A DNA stretch of 64,000 bases, from positions 33,341,909-33,405,908 of the forward strand of contig ML662442.1 in NCBI GenBank assembly GCA_007570785.1. The letters are read 5' to 3'. Each line of letters opens with the position of its first letter. Within the stretch, counting starts at the first letter, position 1. The stretch is from Antilocapra americana. Its lineage: Eukaryota > Chordata > Mammalia > Artiodactyla > Antilocapridae. The notes beneath the pieces were generated by a model. It did no database searches. It saw nothing but the letters and a program-made list of their open reading frames with translations, and was not told the DNA's origin. A program made the position numbers and the translations under genes. Positions 11,547-23,590 of the stretch are shown one piece after another.

Positions 11547-11642
11547 AGTTGAGTTCAGTCACTCAGTCCTGTCTGACTCTTTGCAAGCCCATGAATCGCA
11601 GCACGCCAGGACTCCCTGTCCATCACCAACTCCCGGAGTCCA
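11547..11642 (-). mobile_element. Very short BovB 3'-end insertion
   Basis: Only the terminal ~96 bp of BovB, antisense ('gagttcagtcactc' to 'catcaccaactccc'). It is flanked by a 15-bp duplication 'cccaaaactttgctca', with one A missing in the second copy (11532-11546 and 11643-11657). An extreme 5'-truncated retroposition. Confidence 0.92.
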
Positions 11643-11657
11643 CCCAAACTTTGCTCA

Positions 11658-12110
11658 AAATCTCTAAAATTCACTTTTGGGAAAAAGAACTGTTGAATGT
11701 GCTAACGTGTGTTTTAAACAATTTGTGTGACATACCCATACATATCATGTTTATAACATAAGAAAAGTGCTGTCCTGTGCTTTTGCATCCCCATCAGAGT
11801 ACAGATGGTGAATGTGGAAGTGAGCATGCCAATTTATCACCGTTCTGTAGTAGCACCTCATTTGTGTATAAATTGTCATCTTTATCCCATTTGCTTTAAA
11901 TAAACATTACCAATGACTTCCGTTTCAATGTATATTTAGCATTATTAGATCACTATTAAAAAGCACTACTTTACATTGTGAATATAGGCCTAATTTAGTC
12001 AAATCATGTCTTGTATAGTGCAAAGTGACCCCAAGTGTCTAAATCAATAAAAAAAAAAAACAGTTTACTCTATTTTGTTGATTGTAGTTCCTGAATTCAG
12101 AATAATGTTT
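11658..12110. other. Unique noncoding stretch
   Basis: No recognised repeat or exon; contains a short poly(A) run at 12050-12061. Confidence 0.5.
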
Positions 12111-12111
12111 C

Positions 12112-12292
12112 AATTTTTTGTGACCCCAGGGACTGTAGCCCGCCAGGCTCCTCCGTCCATGGGATTTTCCAGGCAAGAATCCTGGAGTGGTTTGCCATTT
12201 CCTTCTCTGGGGGATCTCTTAGACCCAGGGATCGAACCCAGGTCTCTTTCATTGCAGGCAGACTCTTTACCGTCTGAGCCACCAGGGAAGAA
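12112..12292 (-). mobile_element. Bov-tA SINE, antisense
   Basis: Antisense Bov-tA from 'tttgtgaccccag' to 'ctgagccaccagggaag'. The tRNA-derived B-box appears as 'ggatcgaaccc'. It lacks the extreme 3' 'cgctcagtcgtgtc' part, so it is slightly truncated. Confidence 0.95.
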
Positions 12293-14355
12293 TCTACTAT
12301 AGACACATAAAGAATCAAATAATATAATAACTATGCTATGAGGTTTGTCTTTTATTCACACAGACTTGAAGAAGAAAGATCTAACACTGACTTTTTCTTG
12401 ATGAAGAACAAAGCTATATTGATAGCTGAGAAAAAAAATCAACTTATTTATTTTTACAGTCAGCAAATTGTAATCTATAGTCTTCCGTTTATACATTGCC
12501 CCCAAAAGGCTACTAATTTCTGTAGATCTAGCAGTTTCAGAAATGGAACATTTTATAAGTGATATCAAAGTAATACAAAAGTTCCAAAGTAAGATACCTG
12601 GAATTGAAAATCCTCATAAAGTAGAAACTACTTTGCAATTTCCTCAAGGTGCTCATTTAATATTGTTTCCTAGTACTTGGCAGATTCTCATTCTCATCTC
12701 TGTCTCACTGCACCTGCGTGCAAAGATAAATAGACCCATAACATATCCATCTGAAAAGGAAAGAAAGAGAAATGACATTTCTGGACTCAGCAAAGAATTG
12801 AGGCAGGAAGATTTGGTGGGCTCTCCAAAACCCAGTCATGTTTCCTCTGGTATGAATTAATCACAAGTGTATATGGAGTTTTAATTAAGAAAAAAAAACA
12901 ACTATTACTTTCTCGAGCTCTTATAAAGGAATAATTATCTAGTAGTATATTGTTCCCAACAAACCAGATGAAACTTTGGTACATCCTTCCAAATCCCCTG
13001 ATTTAATCTTGAAGTGAGCAACACAGAACAAAAGAACCAATTTGCTTTCTAAGAAACAAATGTTTAATCATCACACTGGACCCAAGCCAAACTGTGAAAT
13101 CCTCGGGACTGGCAAAATACAAAAATAAAAACAGAAGACACTTTTTTTTTTTTTCAAAGACACTGCAAGCACTATCTAGTATTATTAAGTCTGTCTGGTT
13201 TGTCTTTAGCAAATCTAATTGCCTTATTTCTCTATCCATTTTCCACTCCAGTATCTCACCTTATATTCCTAGAGCTTTCAGATCTATCCCGAGCCTCAAT
13301 TTAAGTATGTAGAGAAATAAGCAAAAAAAAAAAAAAAAAAATTAAAACATTGTTTAAGAAGTATCAAAGGTATTACTTTTTTTTCCAAGGTTTTTGTATT
13401 TTAAATTTAATTGAAAACAAAAAATCTCCTGAGCTCCCATTCTGTTCCAAATTCTGGAAAGGAGTGAAGAAAGGGCCTGGACCCTGCATCTGGGTTTTCA
13501 GCCTAGCAGGGGAAACAGAATTGTAACAGATGACCAACCCACACTGACTTAAAGTTAAGACAGGACAGTGTTAAAGTTACAGACAAAGATGAGAAATTTT
13601 ACTATTGTGGAGATCATAGATGCCTTGGAAGAAGTATTGAGTGTGAGGTATCTGTGGGACTATAATCTGGAGATATCTGGGAAGAATCAAATATTTGATC
13701 CTGGGACTCTGTGAAATATCAGGGCTGAATATATTAACTTGGAAAGCATCTGTGTCATCCATTCTGAAATAATAGAGAAGTTTGTAAATGACTAGTTTGC
13801 AAAGTCTGTAACTTGGACTAATCTCACGAGATACTCTGGAGAAAACAGGGCTCCAGAATCAAATAAGATTAAGGACTATTACATGTTTTACCCCTCCTTT
13901 GGGGTAAATGATGTTGACATTTTAAAGGAACTGACAAGTCCTCAATTCCTCAAGATGTAGTAAGAGAACCAGAGGAAGCCAAAAGAATAAGACATTTCAA
14001 GAAGATAAATATGTTTATTTGTATAAATCTTAAAGAAATCCCTGAAGTTAAGAATTGGCTGGGAAAATGTCTTATTCAGTTTGTTGTTCCATGACTCAGT
14101 AGAAACTGTGGCATAGATTATGTACTCCATGAATATTCAGCAGGTTACTCAGTGAATAAAGAAATGCAGCAGCAAAAGAAATAATTCCTCTACAATTCCA
14201 TTCAACATTCTACTAAACGCCTAAAAAGACAGAGAAAAAGACTGGCAGAAGTACAAAAAATTTCAAATAAAAGAACATCATTCAGTTTTGGAGAAAACTT
14301 CCTAAAATACAGAGCATTTAGTATGGGTTTAGAAGTATATTCTTGAGACGCTATA
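12293..14355. other. Noncoding tract, mostly unassigned
   Basis: Several 60-105-codon frames occur on both strands without domain character or codon bias I could credit. The segment around 13440-13560 looks like an old interspersed repeat of unknown family. Poly(T) at 13141-13155 and poly(A) at 13323-13341 are simple runs. Confidence 0.45.
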
Positions 14356-14356
14356 T

Positions 14357-14588
14357 CAGTGGTTTTCAAAGGGAAGGAGGGAGGGCAATTTTGCTTCCCA
14401 ACAAGTATTTAGCAACAACTGGAGACATTTTTGATTATCATAATTTGGGCAGGGTATGGCTACTTATATCTACTGGATAGACACCAGGGAAGCTGCTAAC
14501 CACACTACGACACACAGGACAGCGCCCCCACAGCAATGAATCATCTAGTCCAAAATGGCCAACGGCACCACTGTTGAGAAATACTAAG
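14357..14588 (+). mobile_element. MER20-like hAT-Charlie DNA transposon
   Basis: Non-autonomous hAT copy beginning with the terminal repeat 'cagtggttttcaa'. It continues through 'ctggagacatttttg', 'gacaccagggaagctg' and 'cacaggacagc', and ends with 'ctgttgagaaatac', which is the inverted terminal repeat. Its ~230 bp length fits MER20. It has no transposase and is a fossil. Confidence 0.75.
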
Positions 14589-14589
14589 A

Positions 14590-15745
14590 CATAACATATG
14601 ATACAGAAACACAGAAAGCAACAAGGGTAAGTCCAAATCAGGGGTCGAAAAAGGCTTCCATTTACCCTCCCTCATTTGCCTGACACTCTGGCCACAAAAA
14701 TTACTCAGACCAGAAACACATGTGACTTTTTTTGTCAAAAAATCATTGGTTAAGCCAGCCAGAGTCTGCCCACACAGCCATTCAGGGTCTTCTACCCTAA
14801 AGCCATCAGAGGTATATGTTGGCAAACAGTGGCTGAGATGCCTTTCCTCTCAAGGAAAGAACTACTAAGTCCATTCTTTCTGAACTAGTCATTCTTAGAG
14901 ATAAACATCCTAAGATCCACGCATATCAATCTGCCATTGGTTCTAGAGCCAAAACATGGCGGTGCCTATAACTGGGAGAAGAGCAGCCCAGGCTAATGAA
15001 ACTAAGAAAACATCTTTTAGGACATGCCAGATCTCGATGAGTCTCCATCTGTGTAAGAATGAACAAACCGAGAAGACAAAGGCAAAGTTTAGTAGTCTAT
15101 GCTTGATGTCTCTAAAAACATGAAAGAAGGAATAACATAGAGAAGACTAAAGAGTATCAGATAAAGGCAGAGATACAGAGAATTCTGAGTAAAATAATGA
15201 GGGAATGCATGAAACCCCAGAGCAAAAGCCAAACTGGAATTCCCATTAGAGATGATAAAATAAATGTGACCAGATCAAACTGGTAATAAAGATAGCAGAT
15301 TTGAGAAGACTTAAGTCAAAGGTAAAGAACAGATGTGAAAGTAACAGGGAAATTTATAGATATGGAAGAGAGCCCTTTCTGACATAACTAAAGAAATAGT
15401 ATAATGCAAAAAAACATGCCTACAGGTCAAAGAGAAATCCAGAGTTAAAGATTTAGTAATCAGGCTAAAATAATAAATAAGACTTATTCTGGAAACTGTG
15501 GAAATCTGGAATTGTAGAATATTATATGAATATTAAAAATATATAAGGAGAAGGGTAGTATGCCTACAATTGGATAAAAGTCAGGCTGACATTAAACTTC
15601 CTGAATCCTGAATAACACTAAATACCAAGGGAAAACAAAGCAGGATATCTAGTACATATCCTGTGAAATAGAAATAAAATCTGTGAAAAATAATAAGAGA
15701 AAAATTACAAATGATAATTGTGGTGAGAAACTTGTACTTATGCTA
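14590..15745. other. Noncoding tract, unassigned
   Basis: A minus-strand 94-codon frame at 14541-14825 starts in unique DNA and runs into the MER20 copy; it has no recognised domain. The remainder is A-rich and unassigned. Confidence 0.45.
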
Positions 15746-15759
15746 TCAGTTCAGTTCAG

Positions 15760-16908
15760 TCACTCAATCACATCCAACTCTTTGTGACCCCATAGATGGC
15801 AGCACACCAGGCTTCCCTGTTCATCACCAATTCCTGCAGCTTGCTCACTCATGTCCATCAACTCGGTGATGCCATCAAACAATCTCATCCTCTGTCGACT
15901 CCTTCTCCTCCCACCTTCAATCTTTCCCACTGTCAGGGTCTTTTCCAATGACTCAGTTCTTGGCATCAGGTGGCCAAAGTATTGTTTGAAGTGCCTATAA
16001 CTGGAAGTTTCAGCTTCAACATCAGTCCTTCCAATGACCACCCAGGACTGATATCCTTTAGGATGGACTGGTTGGATCTCCTTGCAGTCCAAGAGACTCT
16101 CAAGAGTCTTCTGCAACACCACAGTTCAAAAGCATCAATGCTTCAGAGCTCAGCTTTCTTTATGGTCCAGTTCTCACATCCACACATGACTATTGGAAAA
16201 ACCATAGCTTTGACTAGACAGACCTTTGTTGGCAAAGTAATGTCTCTGCTTTTTAATATGCTGCCTAGGTAGGTCATAACTTTCCTTCCAAGGAGCAAGC
16301 GTCTTTCATTTCATGGCTGCAGTCATCATCTGCAGTGATTTCGGAGCCCCACAAAATAAACTCTGTCACTGTTTCCATTGTCTCCCCATCGATTTGCCAT
16401 GAAGAGATGGGACTGGATGCCATAATCTTAGTTTTTTGAATGCTAAGTTTTAAGCCAGCTTTTTCTTAAAGCTCTCTTCTTTCTCTTTCATCAAGAGGCT
16501 CTTTAGTTCTTTTTCACTTTCTGCCATAAGAATGGTGTCATCTGCATATCTGAGGTTATTGATATTGCTCCCAGCAATCTTGATTTCAGCTTATGCTTCA
16601 TTTAGCCTGGCATCTCCCATGATGTATTCTGCATATAAATTAAATAAGCAGGGTGACAATATACAGCCTTGACGTACTCCTTTCCCAATTTGGAACTAGT
16701 ATGTTGTTCCATATCCAGTACTAATTGTTGCTTCTTGACCTGCATACAGATTTATCAGGAGGCAGGTAAGGTGGTCTGGCATTCCACAGTCTTGAGCAAT
16801 CTTCCACAGTTTGTTGTGATCCACACAGTCAAAGGCTTTGGCATAGTTAATAAACCAGATGTTTTTATAACTCTCTTGCTCTTTCAGTGATCCAATAGAT
16901 GTTGGCAA
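15760..16908 (-). pseudogene. BovB reverse transcriptase and C-terminal region (broken)
   Basis: Minus-strand reading gives the C-terminal region (15760-16122, with GGRRRS and a DGIT block). Upstream of it are the RT palm blocks: AKAFDCVDHNKLW (motif A) near 16840 and LRYADDT-type motif C near 16535-16555, where the catalytic YADD codons still look intact. Frames are interrupted between these blocks, so no full-length RT can be made. In life the enzyme performs target-primed reverse transcription of its own and SINE RNAs. Confidence 0.88.
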
Positions 16909-17818
16909 TTGGAACTATGGTTTCTCAGCCTTTTCTAAATCCAGCTCGAACATCTGGAAGTTCATGGTTCACGTACTGTTGAAGCCTGGCTTGGAGCATT
17001 TTGAGCATTACTTTGCTAGCGTATGAGATGAGTGCAATTGTGCAGTAGTTTGAGCATTCTATGACATTGCCTTTCTTTGGGATTGGAAGGAAAACTGACC
17101 TTTTCCAGTCTTGTGGCTACTGCTGAGTTTTCCAAATTTCCTGGCATATTGAATGTGGCACTTTCACAGCACCATCTTTTAGGATTTGAAATAGCTCCAA
17201 CTGGAATTCTAATCTCCACTACCTTTGTTTGTAGTGATTTTTCCTGAGGCCTACTTGATTTCACATTCCAGAATGTCTGGCTCTCGGTGAGTGATCACAC
17301 CATCATGGTTATTGAGTCATGAAGATCTTTTTTATATACTTCTTTTGTGCATTCTTGCCACCTCCTCTTAATATATGCTGCTTCTCTTAGGTCCATACAA
17401 TTTCTCTCCTTTATTATGCCCATCTTTGCATGAATGTTTTTTCCTTGGTATCTCTAATTTTCCTGAAGAGATCTCTAGTCTTTCCCATTCTATTATTTTC
17501 CTCTGTTTCTTTGTATTGATCACTGAGAAAGGCTTTCTTATCTCTCCTTGGTATTCTTTGGAATTCCACATTCTAATGGGTATATCTTTCCTTTTCTCTT
17601 TTGCCTTTCACTTCTCTTCTTTTCTCAGCTATTTGAAAGCCCTCCTCAGGCAACCATTTTGCCTTTTTGCATTCCTTTTTCTTGGGGATGGTTTTGATCA
17701 CTGCTTCCTGTATGATGTCATGAACCTCCCTCCATAGTTCTTCAAGCAATCTATCAGATCCAATCCCTTGAATCTGTCTGTCATTTCCACTGTAAAATTG
17801 TAAGGGATTTGGTTCAGG

Positions 17819-18860
17819 TCACACCTGATTGTCTAATGGTTTCCCTACTTTCTTCAGTTTACGTCTGAATTTGGCAATACAGAGTTCATGATCTGAGCCA
17901 TCGTCAGCTCCGGGTCTTGTTTTTGCTGACTGTGTAGAGTTTCTCCATCTTTGGCTGCAAAGGATATAATCAATCTGATTATGTATAGAGTCTTCTCTTG
18001 TGTTGTTGGAAGAGGGTGTTTGATATGACAGTGTGTTCTCTTGGCAAAACTCTATTAGCCTTTGCCCTGCTTCATTTTGTACTCCAAGGCCAAAATTGCC
18101 TGTTACTCCAGGTATCTCTTGACTTCCTACTTTTGCATTCCAGGCCCTTATAATGAAAAGCACATCTTTTTTGGGTGTTAGTTCTAGGAGGTCTTGTAGG
18201 GCTTCATGGAACCGTTCAGCTTCTTTGGCATTACTGGTTGGGGCATAGACTTGGATTACTGTGATACTGAATGGTTTGCCCTGGAAACAAACAGAGATCA
18301 TTCTATCATTCTTGAGACTGCACCCAAATACTGCATTTTGGTCTCTTGTTGACTATGAGGGCTACTCCATTTCTTCTAAGGGATTCTTGCCCACAATAGT
18401 AGACATAATGGTCATCTGAATTAAATTCGCCCATTCAGGTCGATTTTAGTTCACTGATTCCTAAAATGTCGATGTTCGCTCTTGCCATCACCTGTTTGAC
18501 CACTTCAAATTTACCTTGATTCATGGATGCAACATTCCAAGTTCCTATGCTTTGTTCTTTACAGAATCGGACTCTACATCCATCACCAGTCACATCTACA
18601 ACTGGGCGTTGCTTATGTTTTGGCTCTGTTTCTTCATTCTTTCTGGAGTTACTTCTCCACTCTTCTCCAGTGGCATATTGGGCACCTACAGACCTGGGGA
18701 GTTCATCTTTCAGTGTCATATCTTTTTGCTTTTTAATACTGTTCATGGGGTTCTCAAGGCAAGAATATGGATGTGGTTTGCCATTCTCTTCTCCAGTGGA
18801 CCACATTTTGTCAGAACTCTCCACTATGACCCGTCCATCTTGGGTGGCCCTACACGGCAT
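17819..18860 (-). pseudogene. BovB apurinic-like endonuclease domain (broken)
   Basis: The minus strand encodes the N-terminal endonuclease in two pieces. 18435-18860 carries the GTWNV-type motif and DILGISE. 17819-18301 carries VYAP, IDYILCS and the terminal SDHEL histidine motif. A stop codon at 18432-18434 ends the first piece, and an apparent 2-nt deletion near 18345 shifts the second. The metal-binding GDWN motif is changed to RAWN. The domain would nick target DNA in a functional copy; this one cannot. Confidence 0.9.
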
Positions 18861-19946
18861 GGTTCATAGTTTCACTGAGTTAGATAAGGCTGTGGTCCAT
18901 CTAATGTGTTCAGTTTGATTAGTTTTCTGTGATTGTGGTTTTCATTCTGTCAGCCCTCCTGAGGGATAAGGATAAGAGGCTTATGGAAGCTTCCTTATGG
19001 GAGAGACTGACTGTGGGGGAAACTGGATCTTGTTCTGATGGACAGGGCCATGCTCAGTAAATCTTTAATTTTCTGTTGCTGGGTGGGGCTGAGTTCTCTC
19101 CCGGTTGTTTGACCTGAGACCAAACTATGGTGGAGGTAATGAAGATAACGGTGACCTCCTTCAAAAGGTCCCATGCATGCACTGCCACAGTCACTGCCCC
19201 TGACCCTGGAGATCAGCCCATCGCCAGTCCACACCTCCGCTGGAGAATACTGAACACTCACAGGCAAGTCTGGGTCAGTCTCTTGTAGAGTCACTGCTCC
19301 CTTCTCCTGGGTCCTGGTGTACACGGGGTTTTGTTTGTGCCCTCCAAGAGTCTGTTTCCCCAGTCCTGTGTAAGTTCTGGTGGCTCTATGGTGAGTTAAT
19401 GGTGACCTCCTCCAAGAGGGCTTATGCCACACCCAGGTCCGCTGCACCCAGAGCCCCTGCCCCTGTGTCAGGCCACTGCTGACCCATACCTCCGGCGGAG
19501 ACACTGAAACACTCAAAGGTCTGGCTCAGTCTCTGTGGGGTCTTCTGGTGCGCACAGGTTTTATTTGAGCCCTCTAAGTGCCTCTGGAGGGTATGGGGTT
19601 TGATTCTAAATGAGATTTTGCCCTCCTACCATCTTGCTTTGCTTCAGTTAAACTTTGTTTAAGTGCACTGAACTCAGAAAACCCAAACCACCACCAGCAG
19701 TGATAACATGGGTGTATGTGGCACTTGACCAAATTACTAAAGCTGTGCTCAAAACAATGTCAATGAAATTGTAGAGAAATATTTTGTCTGCTGTATTCTA
19801 CTTAGTACTTTGCCTCAGTGTTCATGAGTGACTGATCTTCAATACACTTCCCTTGCACTACCTTTAACTGGTTTCTGTATCAGTGTCAAACTTGTCTCAT
19901 AAAAAAAAAGTGAGAAAGTTTTGCTTCCCATTCCATATTTTAGAAC

Positions 19947-20332
19947 AGGTGTCAGCACATTTTTTCTATAATGAATTGATAGTAAATGGTAGCAAATATT
20001 TTAGGCAATGTGGTCCCGATGGTCTCTGTATTGCCGCTACAGTTGTATTTTGGTATCCTCAGGCAATCTGTTTTAAGATCCCCACAGAGACCAGAATCAA
20101 AGGATGCTCTTGTCTTTTATATAAAATGGCATGGACCAATACCCTAGCATGCATCCATGCATCTGCACCAATGAATACAGGTGGCTGTGTGTACTGAACT
20201 TTGCCATAAAGCAGCCATAAACAATTAGGAAACAAGTGGAAGTGACTATGTTCCAATTAAATTTTAGGTGTTCCAATTAATAACAAGTGGCAAACAGTCA
20301 GATTTAATCTCTTGGCTTTGACTTGTGGACGT
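19947..20332 (+). mobile_element. hAT-type (MER class) DNA transposon, interrupted
   Basis: Shows the familiar block 'gtcagcacattttttc', 'gcaaatattttaggc', 'ggtctctgtattgcc'. After an interruption it resumes with 'aaagcagccataaac' and 'tgttccaatta', ending near 'gacttgtgg'. It is a non-autonomous element without coding capacity. Two more relatives lie at 25961-26265 and 46035-46158. Confidence 0.68.
20040..20188 (+). mobile_element. MER2/Tigger-like transposon nested in the hAT copy
   Basis: Insert with 'ggtatcctcagg', 'agaatcaaaggatgctc' and 'ttatataaaatggc', the recognisable order of MER2-type (TcMar-Tigger) elements. It separates two blocks of the host hAT element, so it inserted later. 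Ends are approximate. Confidence 0.65.
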
Positions 20333-20514
20333 TTTATCTGGAATACTTTATATAACAAGAGGACCATGCTCTACGCAGTCTTTGATGGTTTGGGAGAAAT
20401 GTCCCTGTACCTCATCTTAGTGAAAAAGACACTGGTATTTCCCACTAAATAAGATCACAAGATGTTATGGGCTCATATTATATTTTCCTTGCCTCAATTC
20501 TGGAATTACCCACT

Positions 20515-20625
20515 TCTCCAAGGAGCCAGTACCATACTGTTTTAGGTATAGAGGCTTTATAGTACGTTAAATGCCTGCTAGAGTTAATTTTCCTTTACAG
20601 TTATACTTTAATCATATTTTGTAAC
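20515..20625 (-). mobile_element. L1 ORF2 fragment, antisense
   Basis: 'gccagtaccatactg', 'ggctttatagta' matches the complement of the 3' L1 ORF2 region. Short and degenerate. Confidence 0.55.
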
Positions 20626-21310
20626 TGGATCTCACCTGGTTCAGCCAACTACAGAAAAACAGAGACTAGGAGGATACATGACCCAGAGGCAGACGTAATC
20701 ACAGGAATAGGGTCTGAGAGGAGGAAGCCCAGCCCAGCAGGCCAAATGTGGGCACTAGTAGTGGAGTATGCACTATCGTGACTATGGGTCACACGTCCTT
20801 GGTCTTGTCAAAGAGGATAAGCATGAACACCAGTGATATAAGGAAAGGTCTGGCAGCAGTGGATCCAGGTGCAAAGGCAATCATACCCTCTCATGTTGTA
20901 TAAAAGCAAGTAGCAAGGATCTGCTCCAGGCAGGTTTTCTGTCCCTACATTGGAACTTTGCCTGGCATGGACAAGGCAGAGGCCTAACTATAGAAGCTCA
21001 AGGTCCCTCCAACAGAAAGAGCAAGTAAGATACCCTTGGCAGAGCTGCCAAGAATCTGAGGAGTAAACTGAGACCCCAAAATAAGGCCCAAGCTGAGTTA
21101 CCTAAACTGGAGCACAGGACAGAGCTTGACAAGGAGTAAGTGGGATTTAGGCTAAACTCCAGATGTCAAGCTGGTGCTCCTAAGTTCCTCCTGCTCAATG
21201 TCTCAGTTAGTCACAGAGTCTGCAGGTGGGGTTACCTACTTTAGCTTTGACTGAAGGAAGAAAGAACTTGGAAATCTTCAAATAGACACAAGGCAAGTCT
21301 TTGGGGTTGT
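20626..21310. other. Unique noncoding stretch of higher GC
   Basis: Noticeably less AT-rich than its surroundings, no recognised repeat, no credible exon. A TATA-like 'gtataaaag' at ~20899 is followed by no recognisable gene. Confidence 0.4.
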
Positions 21311-21415
21311 CCTTAGTTAGTCATGACCTTGGGTGGGTCACTTTGCCTCTGGTCTACCAAGGGAATTGAATGAGATTATATCTAAGGTTCCTTCTACTTC
21401 TAAGAGTCAGCTGAC
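21311..21415 (+). mobile_element. MIR-family fragment (MIR3-like)
   Basis: 'accttgggtgggtcac', 'tttgcctctggtc' and 'ctaaggttccttctac' are in MIR/MIR3 order with a small internal deletion. Confidence 0.6.
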
Positions 21416-21435
21416 ACTCAATTAAAAGCAATGGA

Positions 21436-21565
21436 GGGACTTCCCTGGTGGTCCAGTGGTTAAGACTCTATGCTTCCATTGGGGGGACAGATTTGATCCC
21501 TGGTTGGAGAACTAAGATCCCACATGCCTTGTGGCATAGCCAGGAAAAAAAAAAAAAAAAAAAAA
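21436..21565 (+). mobile_element. CHR-type tRNA-derived SINE with poly(A) tail
   Basis: Head 'gggacttccctggtgg', B-box region 'tttgatccctgg', then 'aactaagatcccacatg', ending in a 21-nt poly(A). It is a cetartiodactyl tRNA-Glu SINE of the CHR group. A short 7-bp flanking match 'agcaatg' (21427-21433, 21570-21576) is a possible duplication. Confidence 0.88.
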
Positions 21566-21614
21566 CAGGAGCAATGAAACTCATGTTTCACCAACACATT
21601 TTATGTGCCATACC

Positions 21615-23220
21615 CCTAACAGAAGCAGAAGATATTAAGAAGAGGTGGCAAGAATACATAGAACAACTGTACAAAAAAGATCTTCATGACCCAGATAATC
21701 ATGAAGGTGTGATCATGCACCTAGAGCCAGAAATCTTGGAATGTGAAGTCAAGTGGGCCTTAGAAAGTATCACTATGAACAAAGCTAGTGGAGGTAATGG
21801 AATTCCACTTGAGCTATTTCAAATCCTAAGAGATGATGCTGTGAAAGTGCTGCACTCAATATGCCAGCAAATCTGGGAAACTCAGCAATGGCCACAGGAG
21901 TGGAAAAGGTCAGTTTTCATTCCCATCCCAAAGAAAGGCAATGCCAAAGAATGCTCGAACTATCGCACAATTGCACTCATCTCACACACTAGTAAAGTGA
22001 TGCTCAAAATTCTCCAAGCCAGGCTTCAGCAATACATGAACCATGAACTTCTAGATGTTCAAGCTGGTTTTAGAAAAGGCAGAGGAACCAGAGATCAAAT
22101 TGCCAATATCTGCTGGATCATCGAAAAAGCAAGAGTTCCAGAAAAACATCTATTTCTGCTTTCTTGACTAAGCCAAAGCCTTTGACTGTGTGGATCACAA
22201 TAAACTGTGGAAAATTCTGAAAGAGGCCATCTGACCTGTCTCTTGAGAAACCTGTATGTAGGTCAGGAAGCAACAGTGAGAACTGGACTTGGAACAAGAG
22301 GCTGGTTCCAAATAGGAAAAGGAGTATGTCAAGGCTGTATATTGTCACCCTGCTTATTTAACATACATGCAGAGTACATCATGAGAAACGCTGGGCTGGA
22401 GGAAGCACAAGCTGGAATCAAGATTGCTGGGAGAAATATCAATAACCTCAGATATGCAGATGACACCACCCTTATGGCAGAAAGTGAAGAGGAACTAAAA
22501 AGCCTCTTGATGAAAGTGAAAGAGGAGAGTGAAAAAGTTGGCTTAAATCTCAACATTCAGAAAACTAAGATCATGGCATCTGGTCCCATCACTTCATGGC
22601 AAATAGATGGGGAAACAGTGGGAACAGTGTCAGACTTTATTTTGGGGGGCTCCTAAATCACTGCATCTGGTGACTGCAGCCATGAAATTAAAAGACGCTT
22701 ACTCCTTGGAAGGAAGGTTATGACCAACCTAGATAGCATATTTAAGAGCAGAGACATTACTTTGCCAACAAAGGTCCATCTAGCTAAGGCTATGGTTTTT
22801 CCAGCACTCATGTATGGATGTGAGAGTTGGACGGTGAAGAAAACTGAATACCGAAGAATTGATGCTTTTGAACTGTGGTGTTGAAGACTCTTGAGAGTCC
22901 CTTGGACTGCAAGGAGATCCAACCAGTCCATCCTAAAGGAGATCAGTCCTAGATGTTCATTGGAAGGAGTGATGTTGAAACTGAAACTCCAATACTTTGG
23001 CCACATCATGCAAAGACTTGACTCATTGGAAAAGACCTTATTGCTGGGAAGGATTGGGGGCAGGAGGAGAAGGGGTTGTCCAAGGATGAGATGGCTGGAT
23101 GGTATCACTGACTCAATGGACATGGGTTTGGGTAGACTCCAGGAGTTGGTGATGGACAGGGAGGCTTGGCATGCTGTAGTTCATGGGGTCGCAAAGAGTT
23201 GGGCACAACTGAGCGACTGA
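21615..23220 (+). pseudogene. BovB reverse transcriptase remnant
   Basis: RT fingers are readable to ~22130 (VFIPIPKKGNAKE, FRKGRGTRDQIAN). A 2-nt deletion then shifts the frame, a stop replaces the tyrosine before AKAFDCVDHNK, and about 13 nt are missing near 22225. From 22207 the palm is open again and includes LRYADDTTLMAES (motif C, catalytic residues intact) up to a stop at ~22656. The C-terminal region continues in 22891-23220. Not functional. An apparent longer frame from 21448 starts by chance in the adjacent SINE. Confidence 0.92.
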
Positions 23221-23230
23221 ACTGAACTGA
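21615..23230 (+). mobile_element. BovB LINE, 5'-truncated, sense strand
   Basis: 1.6 kb of BovB starting inside the linker before the RT ('cctaacagaagcagaag') and ending with the usual 'gcgactgaactgaactga'. The endonuclease half is absent. No clear target-site duplication seen. Confidence 0.96.
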
Positions 23231-23528
23231 CTAAAAGGGAAAGAAATTAATGGGTTTTGTTATCTACCAGTGATGTAAATGTTTAACAACCAGCTTCCTT
23301 CGAGGGAAAAAAATCTGATTTGTAGCATTTGCGAATATGTGATGTGAAAATATTCCCACTATGGTTTCAAGTTATTACCATGTAGTCATTGAATTCAGGG
23401 TTTGGAAGAAATGCAGAGTGAGACACCATCATATAGTGTTTTCATTCTACAGATGCAATAGAATCAAATACACTCATATTATAAATAATAATAAAATGTA
23501 ATGAACTGATTAGAAAGTGATGTTATGA

Positions 23529-23590
23529 GTATATATATATATATTTTCAATATAATTTATTTTTATAAGTATATATATAATTTTTAACAA
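23529..23590. repeat. AT-rich dinucleotide repeat
   Basis: Two short (TA)n tracts around 23529-23545 and 23568-23580. Confidence 0.8.

Larger units (their letters stand above)
15746..19645 (-). mobile_element. Nearly full-length BovB LINE, antisense
   Basis: About 3.9 kb of continuous BovB in reverse orientation. It runs from the 3' terminus ('tcagttcagttcagtc' at 15746) through the C-terminal region, reverse transcriptase, linker and AP-like endonuclease. It then continues into a long 5' UTR ending near 'ccctcctaccatcttgc' at ~19640. The family's usual coding unit is ~3.2 kb, so this copy also carries 5' UTR. I could not identify a convincing target-site duplication. It is inactive: lesions are described under the two pseudogene entries. 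Confidence 0.95.

Noticed and set aside
18995..19516. A 173-codon minus-strand frame
   Set aside because: Lies in the BovB 5' UTR; GC-rich UTR composition keeps it open. No recognised protein family.
21448..22167. A 239-codon plus-strand open frame with reverse transcriptase motifs
   Set aside because: Its start lies in a CHR SINE and it crosses the SINE poly(A) and unrelated spacer before entering a truncated BovB. It ends at a frameshift before the RT palm. Not a gene.
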